Positions 15,094-23,573 are shown, counted from the first letter of the stretch. The stretch: 27,645 nt of DNA from Halovenus sp. (GCA_003551945.1 PUNZ01000269.1:1-27645), one strand, 5' to 3'. The notes: a model not told the origin generated them from the letters alone. Made by a program: numbers and translations.

Positions 15094-15954
15094 TTACTGT
15101 TCGCCCATCGCCTCACCCGCTATCTTTCGTCCTTGAGCGGTGAGCCCGACTTCCGTTCGCTCGCGGACTTCCTCTATCGCATCCAACTCGATAAGCCGGT
15201 CATAAATCTCTTCGACGCGCTCGACGTCAATCCCAACAAAATCCGAGATTGCAAACGGTGAGACACCCGAATAAAGCGCCATCACAACCCGTTGTTCAAT
15301 CGGGTCAAGGTCAAGGTCGGCCTGGTTTCGTCGTGCCCCTTCTTCCAGCAGTTGTCGAAGCACCGAGATATGATGGACCTGTCCAGAAAGGTGGCTCTCG
15401 ACGCTTCTACCTTCCTCATCTGTGTGCTCCACTTCGATAACCATCCGCTCTTCGCCTGCAATCGGTCGTTCATCCGTCTCAAAATCCCCGATGTCATCGC
15501 GATCAATGACAAACTGCTGGCCATCCTCAAGCACAAGCCGTACCGCATCAGCAGTCACTTTGAGTCGGCCGCGTTGCCACTCCTGTCCCTGAATAACGCC
15601 CCCAACCACGGCAGGATGTTTGACATAGACAATTGCCCCATCAAGTATGGCGCGGTACAGATCCGTCTCAAACGCCTCGTGGTCGGTTGCAGCAACGAGA
15701 AGCACATCATCCTTGATATGAACGGTTGAGTAGGCAGCCACAGAGGCAATTGTCTGGTTGAGGTCAAGTCGTTCGCCCATCTCGGTAATGTTGCCAAGCG
15801 GAATCGAAAACTGCTGGTCGGCCATGACAACGAGTCGCTCGGTCGTAAGGATAAGGCGACAGGACTCCCACCCCGCATCCATCATCTCCCGGCCGTTTTT
15901 AATAGCATGGAGATATTTCCCCTGCGTATCAGCGATTTTTGCTTCGTTCGTCAT
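15094..15954 (-). CDS. CheF-family chemotaxis adaptor
   Basis: This 286-residue protein resembles haloarchaeal CheF proteins, which link CheY and the Che machinery to the archaellum switch. The N-terminal part has VKHPAVVGGVIQGQEWQRG-type strands and paired PH-like segments (RLILTTERLVVMADQQFSIP; RLKVTADAVRLVLEDGQQFV). The C-terminal part (from about residue 205) is a winged-helix-like domain, LDPIEQRVVMALYSGVSPFA to the end. I start at MTNEAKIADT; 36 upstream residues lack family features. A TATA-like ATTATACG lies about 40 nt upstream. No che or arl gene is in the window, so this is an orphan copy or a distant part of the system. Confidence 0.85.
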   Translation of the reverse strand: MTNEAKIADTQGKYLHAIKNGREMMDAGWESCRLILTTERLVVMADQQFSIPLGNITEMGERLDLNQTIASVAAYSTVHIKDDVLLVAATDHEAFETDLYRAILDGAIVYVKHPAVVGGVIQGQEWQRGRLKVTADAVRLVLEDGQQFVIDRDDIGDFETDERPIAGEERMVIEVEHTDEEGRSVESHLSGQVHHISVLRQLLEEGARRNQADLDLDPIEQRVVMALYSGVSPFAISDFVGIDVERVEEIYDRLIELDAIEEVRERTEVGLTAQGRKIAGEAMGEQ

Positions 15955-16145
15955 AGCCCACTTCGTGGCGAAAGCTATGAGAGGCGTGCAATTATACGTT
16001 TTGTCGGCCACGCGACCGAGCAGCTGAATAGGATTCGTACACGAGTTCTTCAACCGGAACATTTACTTTTCAAATCAGCACACCACAAGGTACACAACTA
16101 AACCGGGGCAAACGGGATATCGAAGCAGCTGGTCAAGGCTACTGA

Positions 16146-16169
16146 ATCCAATGGTTGCCACTATTGGAT
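16146..16169. repeat. 7-bp inverted repeat upstream of the HTTM gene
   Basis: ATCCAAT and ATTGGAT are perfect inverted copies around a 10-nt spacer, 44-67 nt before the HTTM start codon. It could be an operator or a leader hairpin. The rest of 15955-16212 shows only the CheF promoter. Confidence 0.35.
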
Positions 16170-16212
16170 ATCCACATTGTGCCCGTCTTCAATACGAACG
16201 GCTCCCGTACCG

Positions 16213-17835
16213 ATGAAACCCACTATCTCCCTCCCAAGCCGTCTTTCGTCGACAATCGCATATCTCCGAGATTGCGTGCGTATCGATACGCGGTCGCTTG
16301 CGCTGTTCCGTATCATGCTCGGAGTATTGATCATCGGCGACCTTCTCTCTCGCTCGCGGAATTTCTGGTTTTATTATACCGATGATGGTGTCGTTCCACA
16401 AGAACTCGCAGAGTCGTTCACCCCAGACGGTGCGTTCTCGTTTTTTTACTATACCTCAGACCCGACCGTCATCGCCGGGTTGTTCATCCTCCATGGACTC
16501 GTTGCACTTCAGTTGATTGTGGGCTACAAGACTCGGTTTGCAACGATACTCTCGTTTCTCTTTGTTATCTCGCTTGACCACCACAACCCACTGGTCTTGA
16601 GCTATGCCGATACGCTCTTTCGGCTACTGTTTTTCTGGGCAATCTTCTTGCCGCTTGGTGAGCGCTGGTCGATTGACGCCGTTCATCGATCCCGGAGCCC
16701 ACGACAGGGGTTCGTCGGGCTTGCTTCCGTGTTCGCCCTCTCGCAGATGGTCGTGATGTATACGATTAACGGCTTCAACAAGATGGGCTCTGACCTGTGG
16801 CAAAGCGGCGAAGCCGCGGTTCTCGTGATGGGATTAGACGAGATGACGTTTCTTCTTGGCGATTTCATGCGAAATTTCGAGCTACCACTGCAGGTCGGTG
16901 GCTGGCTCTGGTTCCATATGCTACTTGCCTCGCCACTGCTGATTCTCCTGCGCGGGCGCAAGCGATTGCCGCTTCTCGTCTTTTTCATGGGCGGGCATGC
17001 CTCCTTTGCGCTCACCGTTCGTATCGGTGCGTTTGCCTACGTGGCACTGACAGGGCTCTTGTTGTTCATTCCAGCAGTCTTCTATGCCGACCTGTCGAAC
17101 GTGCGCCGCTGGATTGGCGTAGCCGCCACCCCATTCAATACCATCAGAAGCCATGCAATCGCCGCCGCACAGGCCGTTCCAAACCTGCAACTGACGCATA
17201 GCCGAGTGCAGCAGATACGAACGATTACGTACAAATCAACGATGGTCGTCATCCTCATCGCGCTTGGTATCTCCGTGGCACTCCTTCTCCCTGAGGCTTC
17301 AGTGCTCGTCGAGAGCGATATTGACGAGGATTACGACCCCGAAGATAACATCGTCGAGTCCGCTGTCGGCGCGCAGATACACACGGTTGCAGAACGGTTG
17401 AATATCGACCAACCGCCCTGGAGTATTTTTGCTGGCCCCGGGCCAAGAACCACGGACAGGTACTACGTGTTCCCGGCTAAGACCGCTGATGGAGAGCAGT
17501 TGGACATCTACAATGACCGTGAACTCAGCTTCGAGCGCCCTGGGCAAGAACTCCAGAAACAACACGGGAGTTACCGCGAACGATTTTACATGAACTCGAT
17601 ACGACGGGCCGGCTCCGTTGGTGAAGCTCCAGACCATCTCGTTTCCCATCTGTGTGAGCGTGCCCCCGAGAAATACGGCGTTGAACTCACCCATATCAAC
17701 ATCTATGAGATTACCGAGCAGGTCACCCGTGACACAATTGACGACCCCGAAAACCGTAGCCGAGAATCCAACCTCCGGTCGAGACATAGCTGCGGCGACC
17801 AGGAGCTAATACACATTGGCCATCCAGAGTTCTAG
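16213..17835 (+). CDS. HTTM (vitamin K gamma-carboxylase-like) membrane protein
   Basis: This 540-residue polytopic protein has the HTTM family pattern: an N-terminal RIDTRSLALFRIMLGVLIIG helix, a DGVVP lumenal turn, HHNPLVLSYADTLFRLLFFW, the conserved NGFNKMGSDLWQSG segment (about residues 186-199), and GHASFALTVRIGAFAYVAL. HTTM is the membrane part of vitamin K-dependent gamma-carboxylases and of many bacterial and archaeal proteins of unknown activity. A final helix (about 343-360) leads to a soluble tail of about 180 residues that is probably outside the cell. The ORF can begin with TTG at 16177, but the ATG at 16213 fits the family better. Its biochemical function here is unknown. Confidence 0.85.
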   Translation: MKPTISLPSRLSSTIAYLRDCVRIDTRSLALFRIMLGVLIIGDLLSRSRNFWFYYTDDGVVPQELAESFTPDGAFSFFYYTSDPTVIAGLFILHGLVALQLIVGYKTRFATILSFLFVISLDHHNPLVLSYADTLFRLLFFWAIFLPLGERWSIDAVHRSRSPRQGFVGLASVFALSQMVVMYTINGFNKMGSDLWQSGEAAVLVMGLDEMTFLLGDFMRNFELPLQVGGWLWFHMLLASPLLILLRGRKRLPLLVFFMGGHASFALTVRIGAFAYVALTGLLLFIPAVFYADLSNVRRWIGVAATPFNTIRSHAIAAAQAVPNLQLTHSRVQQIRTITYKSTMVVILIALGISVALLLPEASVLVESDIDEDYDPEDNIVESAVGAQIHTVAERLNIDQPPWSIFAGPGPRTTDRYYVFPAKTADGEQLDIYNDRELSFERPGQELQKQHGSYRERFYMNSIRRAGSVGEAPDHLVSHLCERAPEKYGVELTHINIYEITEQVTRDTIDDPENRSRESNLRSRHSCGDQELIHIGHPEF

Positions 17836-17848
17836 TTGACAACAACAG

Positions 17849-17857
17849 ATATATAGA
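17849..17857 (+). promoter_or_regulatory. TATA box of the membrane zinc-ribbon gene
   Basis: GATATATAG is centred about 26 nt upstream of the ATG at 17879, a good leaderless promoter, so this gene need not depend on HTTM transcription. Confidence 0.5.
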
Positions 17858-17878
17858 ATGGCCTGAAAACGGTCACAT

Positions 17879-18139
17879 ATGGCCAGCGATTGGGTGTTCG
17901 TCGCTATCGGCCTGCTCTTGCTCACACACTTGGGTATCCTCGCCTATGCGCTTAGAAACTACCGGGGAACCACAGGGAACGACTCCACCAATGACGCCGG
18001 TGAAATAATCACATGCCCGAACTGCGGGCAAGCAAACGAATCCACGTACCGGTACTGTTGTCACTGCGTGACCGAACTTCCAACCCGAGGAGCTGCCCTT
18101 ACCAGCCAACAACCAGACAAGGGTCGTCGGACCATGTGA
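17879..18139 (+). CDS. Membrane-anchored zinc-ribbon protein
   Basis: This 86-residue protein has one N-terminal helix (WVFVAIGLLLLTHLGILAYAL), a short polar linker and a zinc ribbon. The metal site is read as CPNCG followed by CCHC in YRYCCHCVTELP. The double cysteine gives one spare thiol. The basic residues after the helix predict the ribbon in the cytoplasm. Such small zinc-ribbon membrane proteins are common in haloarchaea and mostly uncharacterised. It lies between the HTTM gene (43-nt gap) and pth2 (63-nt gap), all on the plus strand, but has its own TATA box. Confidence 0.75.
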   Translation: MASDWVFVAIGLLLLTHLGILAYALRNYRGTTGNDSTNDAGEIITCPNCGQANESTYRYCCHCVTELPTRGAALTSQQPDKGRRTM

Positions 18140-18202
18140 GAAAACAGTTTATTCTGGTACTGAAAGCACGACGCTTTTGCTGTCGAGCACCGCACTCCCT
18201 GT

Positions 18203-18541
18203 ATGAAACAAGCGATTGTCGCACGCACTGACCTTGGGATGGGGACCGGAAAACTTGCTGCACAAGTGGCCCATGCCTCTTTGAAAGCCTACGAAAAGGC
18301 TAGCGCTGACACACAACGGGCCTGGAAACAAGGCGGGCAAAAGAAGGTGGTTCTCAAAGCAACCGACGAATCGACGCTCTATGAGTTGGCTGAACTTGCC
18401 AAAGCCGATGGACTTCCGCAAGCCGTGATTCGTGACGCAGGTCACACGCAACTGGAACCGGGAACGTCGACAACCCTTGCTGTCGGGCCAGCCTCAGAGC
18501 GCCGAGTTGATGCTATCACCGGTGAATTGAGCCTCCTGTGA
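18203..18541 (+). CDS. pth2: Peptidyl-tRNA hydrolase Pth2
   Basis: This 112-residue protein has the full Pth2 (archaeal/eukaryotic type) signature: MKQAIVARTDLGMGTGKLAA followed by QVAHASLKAY, then KKVVLKATDESTLYELAELA, IRDAGHTQLEPGTSTTLAVGP and a C-terminal VDAITGELSLL. It frees tRNAs by cleaving the ester bond of peptidyl-tRNAs lost from ribosomes. The length is normal. As I recall, in other haloarchaea truD is often next to pth2. It is not adjacent here; the following gene is a convergent nif3-like gene. Confidence 0.95.
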   Translation: MKQAIVARTDLGMGTGKLAAQVAHASLKAYEKASADTQRAWKQGGQKKVVLKATDESTLYELAELAKADGLPQAVIRDAGHTQLEPGTSTTLAVGPASERRVDAITGELSLL

Positions 18542-18579
18542 GCGCTTCTTGATTCTGTGTAACAGCGGTTGCTATAGAG

Positions 18580-19344
18580 TCACAGCCCAGTTGGACACGC
18601 GATAAAGCTCGTTTCTAGTCCCCACTCCGAAACCAGTTCCTGTACCGACCGAACCCCGAATGTTTCGGTGGCATAATGGCCTGCAAGGACGACTGAGATT
18701 CCTGCTTCTTTCGCTTCGTGATAGATGTGCTGTTTTCCCTCGCCAGTAATCAACACGTCCGCTCCAGCCGCCACAGCTTCATCCAGCCAGTCAACTCCGC
18801 TGCCGGTAACGATTGCGACCGTCGAGACCTTCTCTGGACCGAAATCAAGTGTCTGCACTGACTGTCCGCCGGTATCCAGTTCTGGAGCGAGCCGTTCAAC
18901 GAGCGTTTCGACAGAAATGGGTTCCGAAAGTACGCCCAGTTGTCCAATATGCTCGCCTTCATACGCTCCAAACGGTTGCCGGTCACTGAGTTCAAGAACG
19001 TCACCGACACCGGCAGCGTTACCGAGCGTCTGGTGTCCATCAAGCGGGAGATGGGAGACATACAATCCCACGTCATGCGTGATGAGGGGTGCAATTCGGT
19101 GATACGCAGTCCCAGTAACACGTTCGATTCCACCCCACGAGATGCCGTGGTGAGTGACCAAAAGGTCGGCGTCGCGTTCGACCGCTCGCTCAATCGTTTC
19201 AACTGCCGCATCAACGGCGACAGCAACATGTGAAACCTCACCAGTGCGCTCGACCTGTAACCCGTTCGCACTCGCGTCGATAGCCGCATACCGGTCGGTT
19301 TCGAGCTCGGAATCAAGCCGGTCAGCAAGTTCCAGACAGTCCAT
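18580..19344 (-). CDS. Nif3-like dinuclear metal-centre protein
   Basis: This 254-residue member of the Nif3/YbgI/DUF34 family is often annotated as GTP cyclohydrolase I type 2, though that activity is not general. The metal ligands can be seen: H65-H66 in LLVTHHGISWGG, the SHLPLD segment near residue 98-102, and the C-terminal GHYATETFG. The family forms a hexameric toroid with a two-metal site. It lies 43 nt downstream of the acidic zinc-ribbon gene without a clear promoter and is probably co-transcribed. Physiological role unsettled; metal handling or NAD-linked roles have been proposed. Confidence 0.9.
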   Translation of the reverse strand: MDCLELADRLDSELETDRYAAIDASANGLQVERTGEVSHVAVAVDAAVETIERAVERDADLLVTHHGISWGGIERVTGTAYHRIAPLITHDVGLYVSHLPLDGHQTLGNAAGVGDVLELSDRQPFGAYEGEHIGQLGVLSEPISVETLVERLAPELDTGGQSVQTLDFGPEKVSTVAIVTGSGVDWLDEAVAAGADVLITGEGKQHIYHEAKEAGISVVLAGHYATETFGVRSVQELVSEWGLETSFIACPTGL

Positions 19345-19387
19345 ATCGAGACCAATGGCTCCAGCGGTATGGGTGTTGCTGGAACGC

Positions 19388-20440
19388 TTACGAGGGGCGG
19401 TTCAACAGCCCGTCGGATTCCTCAAGCAGGTCACGGTCAACGGCCAGGTCAATTACCTCCGCACATTCTTGCTCTGACAAGCTATAAGCGCTTGCTGCAA
19501 CCGTTTCAATCTCCGAACGTTCCACGGGGAACTCACGGTTTTGGAGCAGTCGCATCACCTTGTTGTACTCCAGTGCAGAGATTGTGGTTTGTGGCTGGTC
19601 ATCCGTCTGGTCGGCCGACTGCTCCTCGGTTGAAGCTGGTTCGGCATCTGTCTCATCGGTGGGTGATTCTGACTCAGCAGTCGGTGTGTCCGTAGCCGAG
19701 GAGTCGTCCGATTCATCGTCAGCCTCATCTTTACGTGGAGGTTCCGAGTCGGTTGGTTCATCGCCTTCCTCACTGGGAGACGAAGCAATCTCGAACTCCT
19801 CCGGCATCTCTGCCTCCATATTCTCTTCCAGTAAGTCATCGATGGTACGACCACCTTCACCTGTGTCCTCAGAAAGAGTTGTCGTCCCTTCAGCAGAGTC
19901 CGCACCGACGGAGTCAACAGCCTCATCCTCCAGTGAATCATCAAACTGGTCCGCTTGCTCGCTGAGTTCGTCAGCTTCGACGACCGCAGGGTCAATGAGC
20001 TCATCAACAGCCGAATCGGGACTTGCAGATGTCTCATCGGCCCCTTCATCCATCGATGTGTCATCAGATACCTCATCTACCGGGGTCTCATCAGAACCGT
20101 CATCCACCGATGTCTCACCGCCTGGTACACCAGCGGCGGACATCTCTTCGCTACTGTCAACGACAGCTTCATCAGATTCCTCGGCCGGAGACGTGTCGCG
20201 TTCCTCACTCGCTTCTGAATCAGACACACTCGGTACCGGCGATACCGCAGCCTCAGCATCATCGACACGAGCTTCTGAAAGTGGGGGAGCACCCGCCGTC
20301 TCCAGAACGGTGTTGAGTTTATGTGAGCATGCGGGGCACAGCGTCACGGTTGTCGGGGTCTCTGAGTCGCCAACCAGATATCGCTGGAGCGGCTCGTCGA
20401 TAGCCGTTCCGCAGAAGTAACAGGAAGACAAGTGGTCCAT
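19388..20440 (-). CDS. Zinc-ribbon protein with long acidic linker and C-terminal helical domain
   Basis: This 350-residue protein of unknown function has three parts. Residues 1-50 form a zinc ribbon with CYFCG (C7, C10) and CPAC (C35, C38). Residues of about 51-280 are a low-complexity, highly acidic Ser/Thr/Asp/Glu region with a 9-residue repeat (ETSVDDGSD, ETPVDEVSD, DTSMDEGAD). The last 70 or so residues are a compact helical domain, ISALEYNKVMRLLQNREFPV to LEESDGLLNRPS, resembling a winged helix. The start at MDHLSSCYFC is chosen because it places the ribbon at the N-terminus; 14 more residues from 20482 look non-coding. A DNA- or RNA-related role is only a guess. A shorter-linker family appears common in haloarchaea. 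Confidence 0.75.
   Translation of the reverse strand: MDHLSSCYFCGTAIDEPLQRYLVGDSETPTTVTLCPACSHKLNTVLETAGAPPLSEARVDDAEAAVSPVPSVSDSEASEERDTSPAEESDEAVVDSSEEMSAAGVPGGETSVDDGSDETPVDEVSDDTSMDEGADETSASPDSAVDELIDPAVVEADELSEQADQFDDSLEDEAVDSVGADSAEGTTTLSEDTGEGGRTIDDLLEENMEAEMPEEFEIASSPSEEGDEPTDSEPPRKDEADDESDDSSATDTPTAESESPTDETDAEPASTEEQSADQTDDQPQTTISALEYNKVMRLLQNREFPVERSEIETVAASAYSLSEQECAEVIDLAVDRDLLEESDGLLNRPS
20028..20122 (-). repeat. 27-bp in-frame tandem repeat, about 3.5 copies
   Basis: Plus-strand units start at 20028, 20055 and 20082, with a partial unit at 20109. Each opens with GATGTCTCATC or a close variant and ends TCATCCACC-like. Each encodes nine residues of the acidic linker. Copies differ at several bases, so the array is not recent. 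Confidence 0.7.
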
Positions 20441-20512
20441 GTCAGATACAGTGAGCCATCGGATAAAAAAGCCAGCGGCCAAATTCAGCGTGCTGAAAAA
20501 CCAAGTGGTATA

Positions 20513-21328
20513 CTACGCCGATTCGGACCCAGCAGCGTGGGCATACACAAACGACCGGAGTAACTTTGCGCCAAGCACTGCTGCCTGTCCATCGTCGTTG
20601 TCGTTTACCTCGACGACATCGAAACCGTCACAGTACGGTGCCACCTGTCGAACGACTCGCTCCATCGTCCGTGGCAGAAGTCCAAACGGTTCGGGCGTGC
20701 CAGTCCCAGGTGCGAAACCAGGGTCTGCGGCATCGATATCAACGCTTAGGTACACTGATTCAGAGCTAAACGAGGGTTCCCAGTCAGCAACGTCCTCGGG
20801 AGGAATGACAGTCACTGCCTCCGTTGTTGCTGCTCGTTCAAACTCCGCTTTGCTTCCCGAGCGTGCACCGAGAATGTAAACCTCATCAGCATGTGAAAGT
20901 GCATGATGTGAGACGGTTGCGTGACTTAGTGGGTTACCCGCATAGGATTCCCGAAGGTCAAGGTGTGCATCAAGACAGACGTACACATCCGGAGAGACAG
21001 CACGAAGACCGCCGACAGTAACGGTGTGTTCACCGCCAAGAAGGAGAGGGAGAACGTCGTCTCTCACATACTCCGAAACCGTCCCGGACATGAACGTCAG
21101 ATATTCCGCAGTATCGCCACCGGGATGAATGTCTCCATGGTCAAACACTGAAAGCGAGGTGAACTTCGCGTCAGTATGCGGGTCATAATCTTCGAACGAC
21201 CGGGCAACCTCTCTGAGTTGGCCCGGGCCAAACCGCGTTCCAGGCCGATACGACGTAGAAACATCTAGCGGAGCGCCAATAAGAGCATAGCTGGCTTCCT
21301 CACGAGTGGCGACCGCGCCAGGGAACAT
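20513..21328 (-). CDS. speB: Agmatinase-family ureohydrolase
   Basis: This 271-residue ureohydrolase keeps all six manganese ligands: H101 in GGEHTV, D120, H122 and D124 in CLDAHLDLR, and D197 and D199 in VDIDAADPGFAPGTG. Agmatinases split agmatine to putrescine and urea. The start codon overlaps the eIF5A stop by one base (TGATG), so the two are translationally coupled. From work on Haloferax that I recall, the agmatinase homologue next to eIF5A is thought to act in hypusine formation, where agmatine rather than spermidine donates the side chain. That role fits the context better than bulk polyamine synthesis but is inferred. Confidence 0.93.
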   Translation of the reverse strand: MFPGAVATREEASYALIGAPLDVSTSYRPGTRFGPGQLREVARSFEDYDPHTDAKFTSLSVFDHGDIHPGGDTAEYLTFMSGTVSEYVRDDVLPLLLGGEHTVTVGGLRAVSPDVYVCLDAHLDLRESYAGNPLSHATVSHHALSHADEVYILGARSGSKAEFERAATTEAVTVIPPEDVADWEPSFSSESVYLSVDIDAADPGFAPGTGTPEPFGLLPRTMERVVRQVAPYCDGFDVVEVNDNDDGQAAVLGAKLLRSFVYAHAAGSESA

Positions 21329-21702
21329 CAGACGATTTTGCGCTGGCCTTCGAACTCGAGGAACTCGATCTCGTCATCGTTGGAGATTCCCTCGTCGGGA
21401 CCGACACGCATCACAAAGTTGTCGTAAGTTTCGAGGTCCATTACCTGAATTTCACCATCGCGCACGTCGATAACCTGGCCTTGTTTCCGGTTGATAATTG
21501 GGACCCAGACCTTGGCGTCGACTGGCTGAGACATCGAGCGTTTCTGGTCGTCAAAGACGCCTTTAGCCTCGATACGAGCCTTTGCGCTGCCGTGTTTCCC
21601 TGGCTTTGCGGTGCTGTAGGAGTTGATTTTACACGGTGAATCGTCAATGAGAACGTAACTACCTTCGTCTAGGTCGCGAACCTCGGACTGTTGTTTTGGC
21701 AT
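21328..21702 (-). CDS. eif5a: Translation factor aIF5A (hypusine-containing)
   Basis: This 124-residue protein is the archaeal eIF5A/EF-P homologue that helps ribosomes through difficult peptide bonds. The modification loop TAKPGKHGSAK carries the lysine that becomes (deoxy)hypusine, K36 counted from MPKQQSEV. The N-terminal SH3-like and C-terminal OB domains are both complete. An upstream ATG at 21720 would add six residues; MPKQQ is the usual family start. A TATA element 25-32 nt upstream supports a leaderless transcript, and the stop overlaps the agmatinase start. Confidence 0.96.
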   Translation of the reverse strand: MPKQQSEVRDLDEGSYVLIDDSPCKINSYSTAKPGKHGSAKARIEAKGVFDDQKRSMSQPVDAKVWVPIINRKQGQVIDVRDGEIQVMDLETYDNFVMRVGPDEGISNDDEIEFLEFEGQRKIV

Positions 21703-21726
21703 TGTACCGCCGTTGTCCACCAGACA

Positions 21727-21734
21727 GTATAAAC
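21727..21734 (-). promoter_or_regulatory. TATA box of the eIF5A-agmatinase operon
   Basis: On the minus strand GTTTATAC lies 25-32 nt before the eIF5A ATG, the leaderless spacing. Confidence 0.5.
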
Positions 21735-21773
21735 GGTTTGGAATAGATTGACCAAAAGCTAGCTAACCTGAAA

Positions 21774-23561
21774 TTACGGCTCGGAATCGTCGGCTTCCGT
21801 CGATTCGACCGGAATCTCAAATCTGTTAGGTGGCTGGTCGTCGCCTACCTGCGTGTCCCTCTCCTGTTGCCCCTCCGGGACAATAGAATCACCAAACCCA
21901 AGTGCCCCTTCTTCCCCTTCACGAAGCCGTTGTCGAGTAAACTGTGGCTGTGCGCGAATGCCGCGGCGTTTGCTGAATGACCGATACAGCAAGAACCCGA
22001 TACCCGCTGTTACGCCCGCCGAAAAGAGAGTCCACCCAGTCGTAGAGAAAATCCCCAGCAGCGTCGTTGACAGAAGTCCCGCCGAGAGAATCATACCTAG
22101 TATAAAACGTTTTGCCAGACGGTCAAAGTAGTCTTTCGGGTCATTAAGCTCCGCCGAAACCTCCACACGGCCACGGTTGACGCTATCTAGCGTCTCTTCG
22201 AGTTTTGCTGGAACGCGGACCATTGAGCCTGCCGCTTGCTGGACATCTTTCCCCCGCTCAGCAACGTATTTCCTTGCTCCCTCTTCAAGATAGCCCTCTT
22301 TTCCGAGATACTCCGTCGCAACGCTGATGAAATCAAAGTTTGAATCAAGGGTCACACACACCCCTTCAACGACCGTTGCGACACGCAACACAAGTGCGAG
22401 ATTGGAGGGCAGACGGAGCGGGAACTCGTAAATCGTATCCTCGACCTGCTGGACAATCTGTTGGATACGGTACTGTTCAATATCATCACCACGGAGGTCG
22501 GTGATAGCGAGTTCCATAATCTCGCCCATCAGCTTCCGGTCAGCGTTCGGCGAGAGCGTTCCCATCTCAACCAGCGAATCCAGGATGGCGTCAATATCCT
22601 GCCTAGCAACAGCTGTGTAGAACTCGATAATACGGTCTTGAATGAACGGGTCGACGTAGCCACTCATTCCGAAGTCGTAGAAAATAATGGTCCCATCCTC
22701 AGCGACTGCCAAATTGCCTGGGTGCGGGTCGGCATGGAAGACACCATCCTCAATAATCATCTGCAAATAGATGGTCTGGAGCCGTTCAGCAAGCCGTGAG
22801 CGGTCGATACCAAGCTGGTCAAGTTTGTCAAGGTCCGTGATTTTCACTCCCTCGACATACTCCATAGTGAGGACACGCGTTGTGGAGTGTGAATCAATGA
22901 CCTGCGGAATCCGCATCGAATCGTTCTCTCGAAAATTCCCGCGGATCTCTTTCAGCATCCCCGCTTCACGCTCGTAATCCATCTCCTGTCGAATGGTTTT
23001 GGCAAACTCATCGGCCAACGTCTCAAGCGAAAACGAGCGGGTTTCATCGACGAACCGAATCAAGAGGGGAACGGACCAGCGAACGACACGAAGATCAGCC
23101 TCAACAAGCTCCTCTACGCCGGGTCGACGGATTTTCACGGCTACTGGTTCGCCATCAACCTTGGCCTTGTAGACCTGTCCGAGACTAGCTCCGCTGATTG
23201 GGTCCGTCTCGAAGTCGTCGAACCTCTCGGAGACCGGCCCAACCTCCGCTTCGATAACAGTTTTTGCGTCTTCCCACGCTGCTGGTGGAACGCTGTCCTG
23301 TAATTTTTGAAACTCTAGGATATACTCTGGGGGAAGGATATCGGGCCTGGTCGACAGGATTTGCCCGAGTTTGATGAACGTCGGTCCAAGCGAGAGGAGC
23401 GAGTTAAGCAGTTTCTGTGCCCGCCGTCGCCGGATTTCGGCAGTGACGGTTCTCGACCGGCCAAAAAGGATGAACCGACGTCGGTCACGCGCATAGCCAA
23501 CAAGCAGTGGGAGAAACTGCCACACAACGACGAGAAATCGCCAGTAGGCGCGAAAGTTCAC
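21774..23561 (-). CDS. ABC1/UbiB-family atypical protein kinase (ADCK-like)
   Basis: This 595-residue member of the UbiB/ADCK/ABC1 family has the signature KLGQ at 64-67 (FIKLGQILSTRPDILPP), the Ala/Gly-loop segment GASLGQVYKAKV (124-135), VAVK (140-143), HADPHPGNL (276-284) and DFG (296-298). Two C-terminal membrane helices (about 486-530) anchor it, followed by an acidic tail. Relatives support isoprenoid quinone synthesis through ATPase-type activity on lipids. A menaquinone role would suit haloarchaea but is inferred. The start is GTG, supported by a GAGGTGG ribosome binding site that overlaps the stop of the Hsp20 gene, so the two are coupled. Confidence 0.93.
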   Translation of the reverse strand: MNFRAYWRFLVVVWQFLPLLVGYARDRRRFILFGRSRTVTAEIRRRRAQKLLNSLLSLGPTFIKLGQILSTRPDILPPEYILEFQKLQDSVPPAAWEDAKTVIEAEVGPVSERFDDFETDPISGASLGQVYKAKVDGEPVAVKIRRPGVEELVEADLRVVRWSVPLLIRFVDETRSFSLETLADEFAKTIRQEMDYEREAGMLKEIRGNFRENDSMRIPQVIDSHSTTRVLTMEYVEGVKITDLDKLDQLGIDRSRLAERLQTIYLQMIIEDGVFHADPHPGNLAVAEDGTIIFYDFGMSGYVDPFIQDRIIEFYTAVARQDIDAILDSLVEMGTLSPNADRKLMGEIMELAITDLRGDDIEQYRIQQIVQQVEDTIYEFPLRLPSNLALVLRVATVVEGVCVTLDSNFDFISVATEYLGKEGYLEEGARKYVAERGKDVQQAAGSMVRVPAKLEETLDSVNRGRVEVSAELNDPKDYFDRLAKRFILGMILSAGLLSTTLLGIFSTTGWTLFSAGVTAGIGFLLYRSFSKRRGIRAQPQFTRQRLREGEEGALGFGDSIVPEGQQERDTQVGDDQPPNRFEIPVESTEADDSEP

Positions 23562-23573
23562 TCCAAGGCCACC

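Noticed and set aside
20028..20122. CRISPR-like repeat array
   Set aside because: The 27-bp units are directly adjacent without spacers, in frame, and encode protein repeats.
19560..20420. A 286-residue Ser-rich open frame on the plus strand
   Set aside because: It is the antisense reading of the acidic linker; Asp/Glu/Ser codons read backwards give Ser/Val-rich frames. The minus-strand frame has a zinc ribbon and a folded end.
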